Shown here piece by piece: positions 16,166 through 26,947 of a stretch of 64,000 bases of DNA (the stretch's first letter is position 1; each line of letters begins with the position of its first letter). This DNA comes from Nonomuraea sp. NEAU-A123 (GTDB lineage: Bacteria > Actinomycetota > Actinomycetes > Streptosporangiales > Streptosporangiaceae): contig NZ_JAHFZZ010000003.1 of assembly GCF_018603905.1 (NCBI RefSeq), forward strand, positions 682,001 through 746,000, in the 5' to 3' direction. The position numbers and the translations under genes are program-made. Under the pieces are notes generated by a model. That model was not told the origin of the DNA, ran no database searches, and was given only the letters and a program-made list of their open reading frames with translations.

Positions 16166-16771
16166 GTGAGGGCCGTGCTGCGGGCCGCGGGGGAGCTGAG
16201 CATCACCGCGGGCCTGATCCTGTTGTTGTTCTGCGCCTACCTGCTCTGGGGGACGGGCGTCTACACCCAGCGCATGCAGGTGCAGTTGCAGCAGGAGCTG
16301 GGGGAGAAACATGCGCTCCCGAAGATCGAGCTGGGCCGGGCCGTGGCCATGCTGCGCATCCCGAAGTTCGGGCGCGATTACCACTACGCCGTGGTGGAGG
16401 GCGTGGACACCGAGCATCTGAAGAAGGGCCCGGGCCACTACCCCGGCACCGCCCTCCCCGGACAGATCGGAAATTTCGTCGTATCGGGGCACCGGACCAC
16501 GTATTTGGCGCCGTTCAATCGGATCGACGAGCTCAAACGCGACGACGAGATCATCATCGACGCCGCTGAGGCCCGCTACACCTACCGGGTGACCTCGCAG
16601 GACATCGTGGAGCCCGATGAGGTGGACGTGCTCAGCCCGGTGCCCGGCAAGCCCGACAGCAGGCCCACCAGAGCCTTCATCACGCTGTCGACCTGCCACC
16701 CCGAATACTCCGCCGCCCAGCGGCTCATCGTGTCCGGCGTGCTGAAGAAGACCGAACTCAGGAAGGAATGA
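16166..16771 (+). CDS. Class E sortase
   Basis: A 201-residue sortase. One N-terminal transmembrane anchor (ITAGLILLLFCAYLLW), then the sortase beta-barrel with GHRTTY (catalytic His) and TLSTCHP (catalytic Cys). The arginine of the triad is expected in the segment following the Cys (AAQRLIV). Class E enzymes anchor LAXTG-type proteins to the wall in high-GC Gram-positives. The GTG start at 16166 is divergent from crgA. The next gene begins one base after its stop. Confidence 0.93.
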   Translation: MRAVLRAAGELSITAGLILLLFCAYLLWGTGVYTQRMQVQLQQELGEKHALPKIELGRAVAMLRIPKFGRDYHYAVVEGVDTEHLKKGPGHYPGTALPGQIGNFVVSGHRTTYLAPFNRIDELKRDDEIIIDAAEARYTYRVTSQDIVEPDEVDVLSPVPGKPDSRPTRAFITLSTCHPEYSAAQRLIVSGVLKKTELRKE

Positions 16772-16772
16772 C

Positions 16773-16931
16773 ATGTACGGATGGCTCTGGCGCAGCCTGC
16801 CGGGCGGCACGGGCGCCAAGCTGCTGGCGGCCGCCGTCCTGGTCGCCGTGGCGGTGGCCGTACTCTGGTATGCCGTGTTCCCGCTTCTCGAACCCGCGGT
16901 GACGCTCGACGAGGTGACCGTACGGAAATGA
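16773..16931 (+). CDS. Small single-pass membrane protein (52 aa)
   Basis: Starts ATG at 16773 right after the sortase stop (GGAAGG upstream). It encodes MYGWLWRSLPGG, then a membrane helix (KLLAAAVLVAVAVAVLWYAV), then VFPLLEPAV and a short acidic tail. The stop overlaps the next ATG (ATGA). It stands in the same position in many actinomycete sortase-pabA operons, but its function is unknown. Confidence 0.8.
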   Translation: MYGWLWRSLPGGTGAKLLAAAVLVAVAVAVLWYAVFPLLEPAVTLDEVTVRK

Positions 16932-17500
16932 CCCGCGTGCTGGTCGTGGACAACCATGACAGCTTCGTCCACACCATCGTCCAATACCTGCGCGAGCTGG
17001 GCGCCACGTGTGAGGTGCGCCCGCGCGACGACGTCCGCGTGGGCGACGCCGACGGCTTCGACGGCGTCCTGGTGAGCCCGGGCCCCGGCACGCCGGAGGC
17101 GGCGGGCGTGAGCGTCCCCCTGGTGCGTTACGCGGCCCTGCGCGGCCTGCCGCTGCTCGGGGTCTGCCTCGGACACCAGGCGATCGGCCTGGCCTACGGT
17201 GCCACCGTGTCGCGGGCGCCCGAGCTCGTCCACGGCCGGACCAGCGCGGTGTCGCACGACGGGCTCGGGGTGTTCGCCGGGCTCCCCTCGCCGGTGCGGA
17301 TGACCCGCTACCACTCCCTGGCCGTACGGCCCGACACGGTGCCCGCCGAGCTCGGCGTGACGGCACGCACCACCGACGGCGTCATCATGGGGCTGCGGCA
17401 CCGCACAGCGCCCATCGAGGGCGTGCAGTTCCATCCCGAGTCCGTGCTGTCTGAGTATGGCCACCAACTGCTCGGCAACTGGCTGCGCGGGATCGTGTAA
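16928..17500 (+). CDS. pabA: Aminodeoxychorismate/anthranilate synthase glutaminase component
   Basis: A 190-residue class I glutamine amidotransferase. The nucleophile elbow GVCLGHQAIG (Cys at about residue 79) and the His-Glu pair in FHPESV complete the triad. The chain begins TRVLVVDNHDSFVH. The ATG at 16928 overlaps the small membrane gene. In this near-origin context it is normally PabA, supplying ammonia for p-aminobenzoate (folate) or serving TrpG as an amphibolic subunit. Confidence 0.93.
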   Translation: MTRVLVVDNHDSFVHTIVQYLRELGATCEVRPRDDVRVGDADGFDGVLVSPGPGTPEAAGVSVPLVRYAALRGLPLLGVCLGHQAIGLAYGATVSRAPELVHGRTSAVSHDGLGVFAGLPSPVRMTRYHSLAVRPDTVPAELGVTARTTDGVIMGLRHRTAPIEGVQFHPESVLSEYGHQLLGNWLRGIV

Positions 17501-17531
17501 CACTCACCCGCCGCCGGACGACAGACAGATG

Positions 17532-17573
17532 AGCGTCCCCGCCGTTGCCCCCGAGCGGCGGGGGCGCTCTTTT
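17532..17573 (+). terminator. Intrinsic terminator of the sortase-pabA operon
   Basis: Stem AGCGTCCCCGCCG / CGGCGGGGGCGCT (one G-T pair) followed by CTTTT lies ~30 bases after the pabA stop. Confidence 0.9.
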
Positions 17574-17592
17574 GCGTGCCCACCCCCTGACG

Positions 17593-17633
17593 CGCCAGGG
17601 CCGCCCTCCCGGTGCGGGAGGGCGGCCCTGGCG
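17593..17633 (-). terminator. Intrinsic hairpin of the pkn operon
   Basis: A perfect 18-bp stem (CGCCAGGGCCGCCCTCCC and its complement) with a 5-base loop, 13 bases past the pknB stop on the minus strand. Confidence 0.9.
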
Positions 17634-17645
17634 GGCGGCTTGGGG

Positions 17646-19511
<1,866 letters not shown>

Positions 19512-19586
19512 TGTCCCTTACCGTTCATCTTGGGTACCGGCCTGCTCGGGGGGGACGCCGGTGTCCATCATCGACCCCGTGGCGCA

Positions 19587-20954
19587 TCACGTCTTCTCCT
19601 TCGGCGGGTTTGTTACCCCGGGGTCAGGCGAAGCGCTTGGTGTCGGACTTTTCGGTGTCGTGGTGGGCGTTGGGGTTGGTGTCGGAGTCGGGGTCCGGGT
19701 GGTCGGCGTCGGCTTGGGGGTTGGCTTCCTCGTTGGACTTGCCGACACGCTTACCGTAGCCGACCGCGAGGGTACCGGCCTCTTCGACTTCACCGTAATC
19801 ACCGGCGGTCGTCGAGTGTGAGCTTTGGCCCGAGGCGGCTTCGAGGTCGGAGCGTGGCTCGCCGACTCCGACGGGTCGGCGACGCTGGGCGGGCCGGGCA
19901 CCGCGTCGCGTTCCATTAACGTGAAGGCGCTGAGCCCGACGGCGGCGGCGCATCCCGCGCTGGCGACCAGCGCCAGCGTCAGCCGGCCCCGGCGGCGGCG
20001 GGGTCCGGTGATCGAGCCGGTGGGCGACGCGTGCATCGTCGTGCCCGGCGAGCCGCCGAAGTCGTGGGTCGTGTGCTCGGCCGCCGGCTGCCGCACCCGG
20101 AAGCCCGCCGGGTCGGTGAGCATGCTGAGCTCGGTGGCCGATTCGCCGCCGGCCAGTGACTCGCGCAGCATGCGGGCGCGCTCGGCGACATTGATCGCCG
20201 ATGTCGGCCGGTGCCGCGGGTCCTTGATCAGCAGCGTCATGACCAGCTCGCGCACCGCCGTGGGCACGTCGGCGCCGAGCGGCGGCGGCGGCTCGTTGAG
20301 GTGCATGAGCGCGATCGCCACCTGGCCCTCGGCCTGGAACGGCGTGCGCCCCGACAGGCACTCGTAGGCCACCACGCCCAGGGAGTAGAGGTCGGTCGAG
20401 GGGGTGAGCGGCAGGCCCTGCGCCTGCTCCGGGCTGACGTATTGGGCGGTGCCGAGCACGGTCCCCGTCAGCGTCACCGGAGCCGCCTCCACGGCGCGGG
20501 CGATGCCGAAGTCGGTCACCTTGATGGCGCCCTCGGACGTGACGAGCAGGTTGCCCGGCTTGATGTCGCGATGGATGACCCCCGCCGAGTGGGCGGCGTG
20601 CAGCGCCTTGGCCGTCTGGTGGACCACGTCGAGCGCCACATCGGGGCCGAGCGCGCCGTTGCGGGCCAGGATGGCGGACAGCGGCTCGCCGTGCACCAGC
20701 TCCATCACCAGGTAGGCCAGGTCGCTCTGCTCGCCGTAGTCGAAGATCTGCGCGATGCCGGGGTCGCCCAGGGCGGCCGTGATCCTGGCCTCGTTGCGGA
20801 AGCGGCCGCGGAAGGTGGGATCGGCCTGGATGTGGCTGCGCAGCACCTTGACCGCGACCTCGCGGCCGAGGAGCTCGTCCCGGGCGCGCCAGACATCCCC
20901 CATACCGCCCGAGGCGATGCGGGAGAGCAGAAGGTAGCGGTTACCGAGCCGCAT
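19587..20954 (-). CDS. pknA: Ser/Thr protein kinase PknA
   Basis: A 455-residue kinase: Lys36 (VAVK), HRDIKPGN (Asp130), DFG (148-150), then a juxtamembrane region and one transmembrane helix (about 325-346). The extracytoplasmic tail is a Pro/Thr/Ser-rich low-complexity stretch with TP dipeptide repeats, instead of PASTA domains. This is typical for PknA. It is located between pbpA and pknB in the same order as in M. tuberculosis and Streptomyces. The activating phosphorylation loop is present. Confidence 0.95.
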   Translation of the reverse strand: MRLGNRYLLLSRIASGGMGDVWRARDELLGREVAVKVLRSHIQADPTFRGRFRNEARITAALGDPGIAQIFDYGEQSDLAYLVMELVHGEPLSAILARNGALGPDVALDVVHQTAKALHAAHSAGVIHRDIKPGNLLVTSEGAIKVTDFGIARAVEAAPVTLTGTVLGTAQYVSPEQAQGLPLTPSTDLYSLGVVAYECLSGRTPFQAEGQVAIALMHLNEPPPPLGADVPTAVRELVMTLLIKDPRHRPTSAINVAERARMLRESLAGGESATELSMLTDPAGFRVRQPAAEHTTHDFGGSPGTTMHASPTGSITGPRRRRGRLTLALVASAGCAAAVGLSAFTLMERDAVPGPPSVADPSESASHAPTSKPPRAKAHTRRPPVITVKSKRPVPSRSATVSVSASPTRKPTPKPTPTTRTPTPTPTPTPTTTPKSPTPSASPDPGVTNPPKEKT

Positions 20955-20975
20955 GATCCAGCAGCGTAGCGGTCA

Positions 20976-22439
20976 TCACTTGTTCAGCACCGCCTCCATG
21001 ACGGCCTTGCCGATCGGCGCGGCGGTGTGGCCGCCCGTCGCCTCGGCGCCGACGTTGGCGGCGCCCGACTCGACGATGATCGCGACCGCGACCTTCGGGT
21101 CGTTGGCCGGCGCGAAGCTGATGAACCAGGCGTGCGGCGGCAGGTTGCCGGTGGTCTCCGCGGTGCCCGTCTTGCCCGCCACCTCGACGCCGGGGATCTG
21201 GGCCAGGTTGGCGGTGCCGTTGTTGACGACGCTGACCATCATCTCGCGCAGCTTGCCCGCCGTCTCGGAGCTGACCGCCTCCGACAGCTCCTCGGGCTCG
21301 GCGTCCTGGATCGAGTCGCCCTTGGAGTCAGTGATCTTGTTGACCAGGTACGGCTTCATGACCTTGCCGTCGTTGGCGATGCCCGCGGCGATCATGGCCA
21401 TCTGCAGCGGAGTCATCTGGTTGCTGCGCTGGCCGATGGAGGCCATGGCGACCGCCGCCTGGTCCTCCTTCGGGCCGAAGGAGCTCTGGGCCACCGACAT
21501 CGGGATGGTGATCTGCTTCCCCATGCCGAACTTCTCCGCCTGCTCCTGCATCTTGTCGTAGCCGAGCTCCATGCCGATCTTGCCGAACGGCGTGTTGCAG
21601 GACTTCTCCAGCGCGTAGACCAGCGGGACCTGTCCGGCTCCGCAGGCCGCGCCACCGTAGTTGGGCAGTTTGATGCTGGTGTTGGGCAACTGGAGCTGCT
21701 GCGGGGCGTCCACGACCGTCTGGGGGCCGCGGCTGGAGTCGTCCTCGAGGTATGCCGCCGCGGTCACCACCTTGAACGTGGAGCCGGGCGGGTAGGTGCG
21801 GTCGGTGACGCGGTTGAGCAGCGGCTGGCCCTTGTCCTTGGCCAGCTTGTCATAGAGGGGGAACACCTTGCCCTTGTCGGTGTCCGACAGCTCGGCCGGT
21901 TCGTAGGTGGGCAGCGACACCATCGCCAGGATCGCCCCGGTCTTCGGGTCGAGAGCGACGACCGCGCCGCGCTTGCCGCTCTCGCGCAGCGCGTCGTAGG
22001 CCGCCTTCTGGGCCTTCGGGTTGATCGTCACGTCGACGTTGGCGCCCTTGGTGGGCTCGCCGGTGAACAGGTCGATGCTCCGGCGCAGCAGCAGGTCGGG
22101 GCTGGAGCCGTCGAGCAGTTTGTTCTCGGACGCCTCGATCTGCGAGGCGCTCTCCGGCGAGAAGAAGCCGGTGATGTGGGCGTAGAGCTTGCCGTCGGGG
22201 TATTTCCGCAGGAAGCGGAAGTCGCCTTCCTTCTGTTCGACCGACTGCGCCAGGATCACCTTGCCGCCGGCGGTGATGCGGCCGCGCTCGACGGCATAGC
22301 GGTCGTAGTAGTTGCGGGTGTTGCGGGCATCGCTGCTGTAGGTTTCGGCCCGCCCGACCTGCAGGATGTTCACGTTGATCATCAGGAGCGCGAACATGGC
22401 GAGGCAGGCTACGGCCACGCGCTTCAGAGTGCCGTTCAT
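20976..22439 (-). CDS. pbpA: Penicillin-binding protein PbpA (class B)
   Basis: A 487-residue class B transpeptidase. A signal-anchor helix (residues ~6-28), a short pedestal domain, and catalytic motifs SxxK (Ser220-Thr-Phe-Lys223), SxN (Ser280-Cys-Asn282) and KTG (423-425). It cross-links peptidoglycan as partner of the RodA/FtsW-like glycosyltransferase. Its ATG overlaps the rodA stop (ATGA) and pknA follows after 21 bases. Confidence 0.96.
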   Translation of the reverse strand: MNGTLKRVAVACLAMFALLMINVNILQVGRAETYSSDARNTRNYYDRYAVERGRITAGGKVILAQSVEQKEGDFRFLRKYPDGKLYAHITGFFSPESASQIEASENKLLDGSSPDLLLRRSIDLFTGEPTKGANVDVTINPKAQKAAYDALRESGKRGAVVALDPKTGAILAMVSLPTYEPAELSDTDKGKVFPLYDKLAKDKGQPLLNRVTDRTYPPGSTFKVVTAAAYLEDDSSRGPQTVVDAPQQLQLPNTSIKLPNYGGAACGAGQVPLVYALEKSCNTPFGKIGMELGYDKMQEQAEKFGMGKQITIPMSVAQSSFGPKEDQAAVAMASIGQRSNQMTPLQMAMIAAGIANDGKVMKPYLVNKITDSKGDSIQDAEPEELSEAVSSETAGKLREMMVSVVNNGTANLAQIPGVEVAGKTGTAETTGNLPPHAWFISFAPANDPKVAVAIIVESGAANVGAEATGGHTAAPIGKAVMEAVLNK

Positions 22440-23827
22440 CGCTGGAACACCTGCGTCATTCCTTCGTTCTGGATCGCCTGGGGTGGAGGCTGCCGCGCCG
22501 CGTCCGACATGCGTACCAGCAGCGCGATAAGGATCCAGTTAGCCAGCAGCGCGGATCCGCCCTGGGACATGAACGGGGTCACCAGTCCGGTCAGCGGGAT
22601 CAGGTTGGTCACGCCGCCGACGATGATGAACACCTGCCAGGCGAGGATGAACGACAGGCCGCCCGCCAGCAGTTTGGAGAAGGGGTCGCGGGCGGCGAGC
22701 GAGGTGCGCAGCCCGCGCTCGACGATCAGCGCGTAGACCATCAGCAGCGCCATCAGCCCGGTCAGCCCGATCTCCTCGCCGGTGGCGGGGAAGATGAAGT
22801 CGGAGAAGGCCAGCGGGATCAGGTCGGGATGGCCCTGGCCCAGGCCGGTGCCCATGATGCCGCCGGCGCCCAGCCCGAACAGGCCCTGCATGATCTGGTA
22901 ACTGCCGCCGAACGTGCGGTTGTAGAAGACGTTGCTGCCGGGGTCGAGCCAGACGTCGAACCGGTCGCCCACGTGGCTGAAGATCTGCCCGGCCAGCCAC
23001 GCGCCGCCGACGAAGAGCAGGACGCCGATCAGCACCCACGAGGTGCGCTGCGTGGCGACGTAGAGCATCACCACGAACGCCCCGAACAGCAGCAGGGACG
23101 AGCCCAGGTCCTTCTGCATGACCAGCACGCCGATGGCGACCACCCAGGTGATGATCACGGGGCCGAGGTCGCGGGCCCTGGGCAGGTCGATGAAGAGCAG
23201 CCGCCGCCCGGCCAGCGCCAGCACGTCGCGCTTGGCGACCAGGTAACCGGCGAAGAAGATGACCAGCGCGATCTTGGCGAACTCCGCGGGCTGGATGCTG
23301 AAGACGCCGGGGATCCCGATCCAGATGCGCGCGCCGTTGATCTCCTGGCCGACCACGGGGAGCAGCGGCGAGACGAGCAGGCCCAGGCCGATCAGCCCCG
23401 CTGTGTAGGTCATCCGCTGCAGCATGCGCTGGTCGCGCAGCACGATCAGCGTCACCGTGAAGAGCACGACGCCCGCGCCGGTCATGATGATCTGGCTGGT
23501 GGCCGACGCGCCGGCCTGGAGCTTGCAGCCGCAGTTCTCCAGCCGGTAGATCATGACCAGGCCGAGCCCGTTGACCAGCGTCACGAGGGGAAGGATGAGG
23601 GGGTCGGCCCACGGCGCCCATTTGGCGAGCACCAGGTAGGCGGCCAGCATCAGACCGCCCAGGCCAAGGCCGTACGTCAGCATGCCGGCCGGGATCGTGC
23701 CGTTGAGCCCCAGCCCGACGTTGGCATAGGCGCCCATGACGATCAAGACCGCGAACGCCAGCATGGCCAGCTGGGCGCCACGCCGCTTGGCCGGCATCAG
23801 GACAGGTGCTTCCGCCACTTCACTCAT
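22436..23827 (-). CDS. rodA: RodA/FtsW-family SEDS peptidoglycan glycosyltransferase
   Basis: A 463-residue polytopic membrane protein with about ten to twelve hydrophobic helices and the SEDS signature segments GSSLLLFGAF and the SGGSAL-like QGGSALLANW near the C-terminus. It polymerises lipid II together with PbpA. The stop codon of pstP abuts its start and its own stop overlaps pbpA. Confidence 0.95.
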   Translation of the reverse strand: MSEVAEAPVLMPAKRRGAQLAMLAFAVLIVMGAYANVGLGLNGTIPAGMLTYGLGLGGLMLAAYLVLAKWAPWADPLILPLVTLVNGLGLVMIYRLENCGCKLQAGASATSQIIMTGAGVVLFTVTLIVLRDQRMLQRMTYTAGLIGLGLLVSPLLPVVGQEINGARIWIGIPGVFSIQPAEFAKIALVIFFAGYLVAKRDVLALAGRRLLFIDLPRARDLGPVIITWVVAIGVLVMQKDLGSSLLLFGAFVVMLYVATQRTSWVLIGVLLFVGGAWLAGQIFSHVGDRFDVWLDPGSNVFYNRTFGGSYQIMQGLFGLGAGGIMGTGLGQGHPDLIPLAFSDFIFPATGEEIGLTGLMALLMVYALIVERGLRTSLAARDPFSKLLAGGLSFILAWQVFIIVGGVTNLIPLTGLVTPFMSQGGSALLANWILIALLVRMSDAARQPPPQAIQNEGMTQVFQR

Positions 23828-25123
23828 CTACTGCGGCTTCGCCTTCGTCTTCGTCGCGCTCGGGGTGGGTGAGGCGCTCGCGCTCGGGGTGGCCTTCTGC
23901 TCCGTCTGCTCGGCCGTGGCCTTGAAACCGTTGATGCGTGTCATGCCCTCCGCCACGGTCGTGACATCGATGCCGCCCTTGACCAGCGCCTGGTCGGGCT
24001 CGGAGAGCTGGGAGAGCGGCTTGCCGGTGTGCTGCGCGACCGAGAAGAACTGAAACGGCCCCACTTCCTGGCGGATGCCCCGGAAGACGACCACCTCGTC
24101 GCCCTTGGCTCCGACGAAGAACTGGTCCTGAGTCCACTGCCAGCCGAAATAGCCGCCGACGCCAATAGCGACGACGGCCACGCCCAGCACCGAGACCAGC
24201 ATGGGCCACACCCGGCGCCGCTTGACCGGCCGCCGGACCGCCTGTGGGCCCGAATCCTCGAAGTCGTCATCGGTCAGCACCGGCTGGGGCGCGGTCACCG
24301 CACCGGCCCGCCCCGGCGAGGTGTCCTGCGGCTCGTGCCGCAGGCGGGTCATGCCCGCCGCCCCGACGATCGCCACCTCGCCGGGCACCTGCTGCCCGTC
24401 GGTGAGCTCCAGCACGTCTGCCAGCACGCAGGTGATGTTGTCGGGCCCACCGCCTCTGTTGGCGAGGTCGATGAGCTGGCGTACGACCTCTTCCGGGTCG
24501 TCGATGTTCGTGAGCGTGGCGTGCAGCGTCTCCGCGCTCACCACTCCGGACAGCCCGTCGGAACAGAGGAGATAGCGGTCGCCCACCTGCGCTTCGCGCA
24601 ACGTGAGATCGGGATCGACCTCGCCGCTCCCGTCGAGTGCCCGCAGCAGGATCGAGCGCTGCGGGTGCGTCGCCGCCTCCTCCGGCGTGATGCGCCCGTC
24701 GTCGACCAGTTGCTGCACCAGTGTGTGATCGTGGGTGATCTGGTAGAGCTCCCCGCGTCTGAGCAGGTAGGCGCGCGAGTCGCCGACATGCACCAGAGCC
24801 ACCGAGGTGCCGTGCCAGAACATGGCGGTCAGCGTGGTGCCCATGCCCTTGAGGCTGGGGTCCCGGCCCACCATCTCGTGCAGCTTGCGGTTGGCGTCGC
24901 GTACCGCTGCCTCGATGGCGTTGAGCAGGTCACCACCCTGTTGAGCCTCTTCGAGAGAGGCCATTGCGGCGATGGCGACAGAACTCGCCACCTCACCGTG
25001 TGCGTGTCCGCCCATACCGTCGGCGACGGCTAGCAGGCGGCCGCTTGCGTACGCCGAGTCCTCGTTCCCTTCGCGGAGGAGGCCGACGTCCGAGCGGGCG
25101 GCGTAGCGGAGTGCGATGGTCAT
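23828..25123 (-). CDS. pstP: PP2C-type protein phosphatase PstP
   Basis: A 431-residue phosphatase that reverses PknA/PknB phosphorylation. PPM catalytic domain 1-240 with metal ligands in VGLLREGNED, AVADGMGGHAHGE, HVGDSRAYL, CSDGLSG and GGPDNITCV. A basic linker is followed by one transmembrane helix (~311-334) and an extracytoplasmic domain ending in a Ser/Pro/Thr/Lys-rich tail. It overlaps fhaB by 4 bases. Confidence 0.95.
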   Translation of the reverse strand: MTIALRYAARSDVGLLREGNEDSAYASGRLLAVADGMGGHAHGEVASSVAIAAMASLEEAQQGGDLLNAIEAAVRDANRKLHEMVGRDPSLKGMGTTLTAMFWHGTSVALVHVGDSRAYLLRRGELYQITHDHTLVQQLVDDGRITPEEAATHPQRSILLRALDGSGEVDPDLTLREAQVGDRYLLCSDGLSGVVSAETLHATLTNIDDPEEVVRQLIDLANRGGGPDNITCVLADVLELTDGQQVPGEVAIVGAAGMTRLRHEPQDTSPGRAGAVTAPQPVLTDDDFEDSGPQAVRRPVKRRRVWPMLVSVLGVAVVAIGVGGYFGWQWTQDQFFVGAKGDEVVVFRGIRQEVGPFQFFSVAQHTGKPLSQLSEPDQALVKGGIDVTTVAEGMTRINGFKATAEQTEQKATPSASASPTPSATKTKAKPQ

Positions 25124-25590
25124 TTGCGCAATTCAATGACTGTCTTGCCGACGCGGATCGGAACACCGAGCGGCACCGGGGTCGGGCGGGTGACTTTTGA
25201 GCGGTCGAGGTATGTGCCGTTGGTCGAACCGAGATCTTCCACGATCCACTGACCGTCCTGAGGGAAGAGCCGGGCATGCCGGCTGGAAGCGTAGTCGTCT
25301 GTGACTACCAGCGTGGCGTCGTTCGCCCGGCCAATGGTGATGGGCGTCTCCGTGAGATTAATGGTGGTGCCTTGCAGCGGGCCACCCGTCACAACGAGCT
25401 GGCGTGGCTCGCCCTTCTTATTCTTCGGCTTAGCCGCCGGTTTGGTGGGCTTGATGCCCTTGCGTGGACCCGCGGGGGCCGTACGTGATCCGAACAAGTC
25501 AGTCCGGATCACGCCGACTGCGGCAATGACGAAGAACCACAGCACAGCCAGGAAGGCGAGCCGGATCAGCAGCAGCGTGAGCTCGGACAT
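25120..25590 (-). CDS. fhaB: FHA-domain protein FhaB (FipA-type)
   Basis: A 156-residue protein. An N-terminal transmembrane helix (LTLLLIRLAFLAVLWFFVIA), a basic linker, and a C-terminal FHA domain with IGRAND, SSRHARL and LGSTNGTYL, the phosphothreonine-binding loops. It is known to link PknA/B phosphorylation to division (FtsZ, FtsQ) in mycobacteria. It lies between fhaA and pstP. Confidence 0.95.
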   Translation of the reverse strand: MSELTLLLIRLAFLAVLWFFVIAAVGVIRTDLFGSRTAPAGPRKGIKPTKPAAKPKNKKGEPRQLVVTGGPLQGTTINLTETPITIGRANDATLVVTDDYASSRHARLFPQDGQWIVEDLGSTNGTYLDRSKVTRPTPVPLGVPIRVGKTVIELRK

Positions 25591-25607
25591 GGACCGTTTG
25601 TCTACCC

Positions 25608-26348
25608 CTAATCGCGCCGGAACACCAGAGTCGTGCGTCCCAGGGTCACTCGCGTGCCGTTCTGGAGCTCGACTCTGCGTACCGGCTGGCCATTGACGAA
25701 CGTGCCGTTCGTCGATCCGAGATCGACTAGGGCGACTAGCTGACCCTCGACGCGCAACTCCGCGTGGTGGCGAGAGACGCCGGGGTCGACAAGACGAAGA
25801 TCGCAGTCGGTGCCCCTGCCCAGCAAGGTCACCGGAGTGGTGAGCTCGTAGGAGCGGTCGCCCTGCGGATCGTCCTGAGTGGACACGAGCAGCCGGGGCC
25901 GCCCGTTGAAGGCATTGGGCCTGGATGGTGGCAGATCACTCGCCGGCTGGCGAATCTCGTCCTGCTCCACAGTGGCGCCGCGGATGACCCCCGACCTGAT
26001 GCGGAACAACCCCACTGCCAGGTCGGCGGCGGTCTCGAAACGGACCCGGACCGGTCCCACGAAGGAGTAGCCCTGTTCTTTGGCGTACTCCCTGGCGAGG
26101 TTGGCCAGCTCGTGGCTGATGCTGTCGGCATAGACCTCAAGCCGCTCGCTGTCGGTCGTGGACAGCTCCACCACGAAGTCGTTGGGCACGAGCGTCCGAC
26201 CTTGAGCGACGATCGCCGCACGCTCATCCATCTCCCGCTGAACCGCGCTGGCGACCTCGACCGGCTGAAGGTCAGATTTGAACGCCCGCGCAAAGGCCCC
26301 CTCAACCAAGCCTTCGAGCCTTCGCTCGAAGCGCTGAAGGACTCCCAC
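25608..26348 (-). CDS. fhaA: FHA-domain protein FhaA (DUF3662 + FHA)
   Basis: A ~246-residue protein. The N-terminal DUF3662 begins VGVLQRFERRLEGLVEGAFA; the C-terminal FHA domain shows LLGRGTDCDLRL, GVSRHHAEL and LGSTNGTFV. The GTG at 26348 with GGGAGG six bases upstream is chosen over the longer frame starting at 26423. It is shorter than M. tuberculosis FhaA because the long disordered middle linker is nearly missing. It is the first gene of the operon. Confidence 0.93.
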   Translation of the reverse strand: MGVLQRFERRLEGLVEGAFARAFKSDLQPVEVASAVQREMDERAAIVAQGRTLVPNDFVVELSTTDSERLEVYADSISHELANLAREYAKEQGYSFVGPVRVRFETAADLAVGLFRIRSGVIRGATVEQDEIRQPASDLPPSRPNAFNGRPRLLVSTQDDPQGDRSYELTTPVTLLGRGTDCDLRLVDPGVSRHHAELRVEGQLVALVDLGSTNGTFVNGQPVRRVELQNGTRVTLGRTTLVFRRD

Positions 26349-26547
26349 CGGGTACCTCCCTTCCTCCGTGCATATGATCGCGGCCACCGGACGCTCGCCG
26401 CGCCTGGCCTCCGCTCGTCCCACGTCGCGGGTGGTCCCGGCGCTCGTCGGCTGTCGCGCCCAGCTCCTCCGCTCCCGTGTCTTATGCGATCGTATCCGGG
26501 TTCAGTACCAGCGGCTGTTCCGTGCTACTGTTTCTCCGCACCCACAA

Positions 26548-26630
26548 GGGCGGGTGGCGGAACGGCAGACGCGCACGGTTCAGGTCCGTGTGTCCGAAAG
26601 GACGTGAGGGTTCAAATCCCTCCTCGCCCA
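26548..26630 (+). tRNA. tRNA-Leu (CAG anticodon)
   Basis: The acceptor arm GGGCGGG pairs with CTCGCCC (one G-T). The anticodon stem CACGG/CCGTG encloses the 7-base loop with CAG at 26581-26583. A long variable arm marks a class II tRNA, and the T arm reads GAGGGTTCAAATCCCTC. The discriminator is A at 26630 and CCA is not encoded. Confidence 0.95.
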
Positions 26631-26812
26631 CTCGGTGACAGGGGACCCATGGTCGCGACCCTTACGGGATCGCTTCCCTCGGTCCCCTCGTCGTTTACAC
26701 CGGGGGATAACCCCCGGGCCCCCAGCGGGAGACCCGCTCGTGGTTGGTCTGCCGTATGAGACTTTGCCTTTTGCTCTGCCTCCTAAGCGCAGACCTACAC
26801 TGACGAAAGAGG

Positions 26813-26845
26813 GCCCCGGTTCGCAAGAGCCGGGGCTTTTTGATT
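26813..26845 (+). terminator. Intrinsic terminator after tRNA-Leu
   Basis: Stem GCCCCGGTTC/GAGCCGGGGC followed by TTTTTGATTTTTTT. It lies ~180 bases after the tRNA, so the transcript may include a trailing leader. No gene is evident in 26631-26947. Confidence 0.85.
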
Positions 26846-26947
26846 TTTTTGGGAAGCTTCTGGCGGTTGGACGGTAGGGCTGGCCGGTTGCAGTTTGCTT
26901 TCGGATTGGTTTCCGGCCGGGCGTGTGGTTTTGGACACACTGGGGGG

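Noticed and set aside
22829..23872. Long plus-strand open frame opposite rodA
   Set aside because: Composition is His/Asp/Gln-rich shadow of a membrane protein gene; no family motifs.
26635..26877. 80-codon plus-strand frame between tRNA-Leu and the CNNM operon
   Set aside because: It runs through the terminator hairpin and T-run and has no ribosome site or homology.
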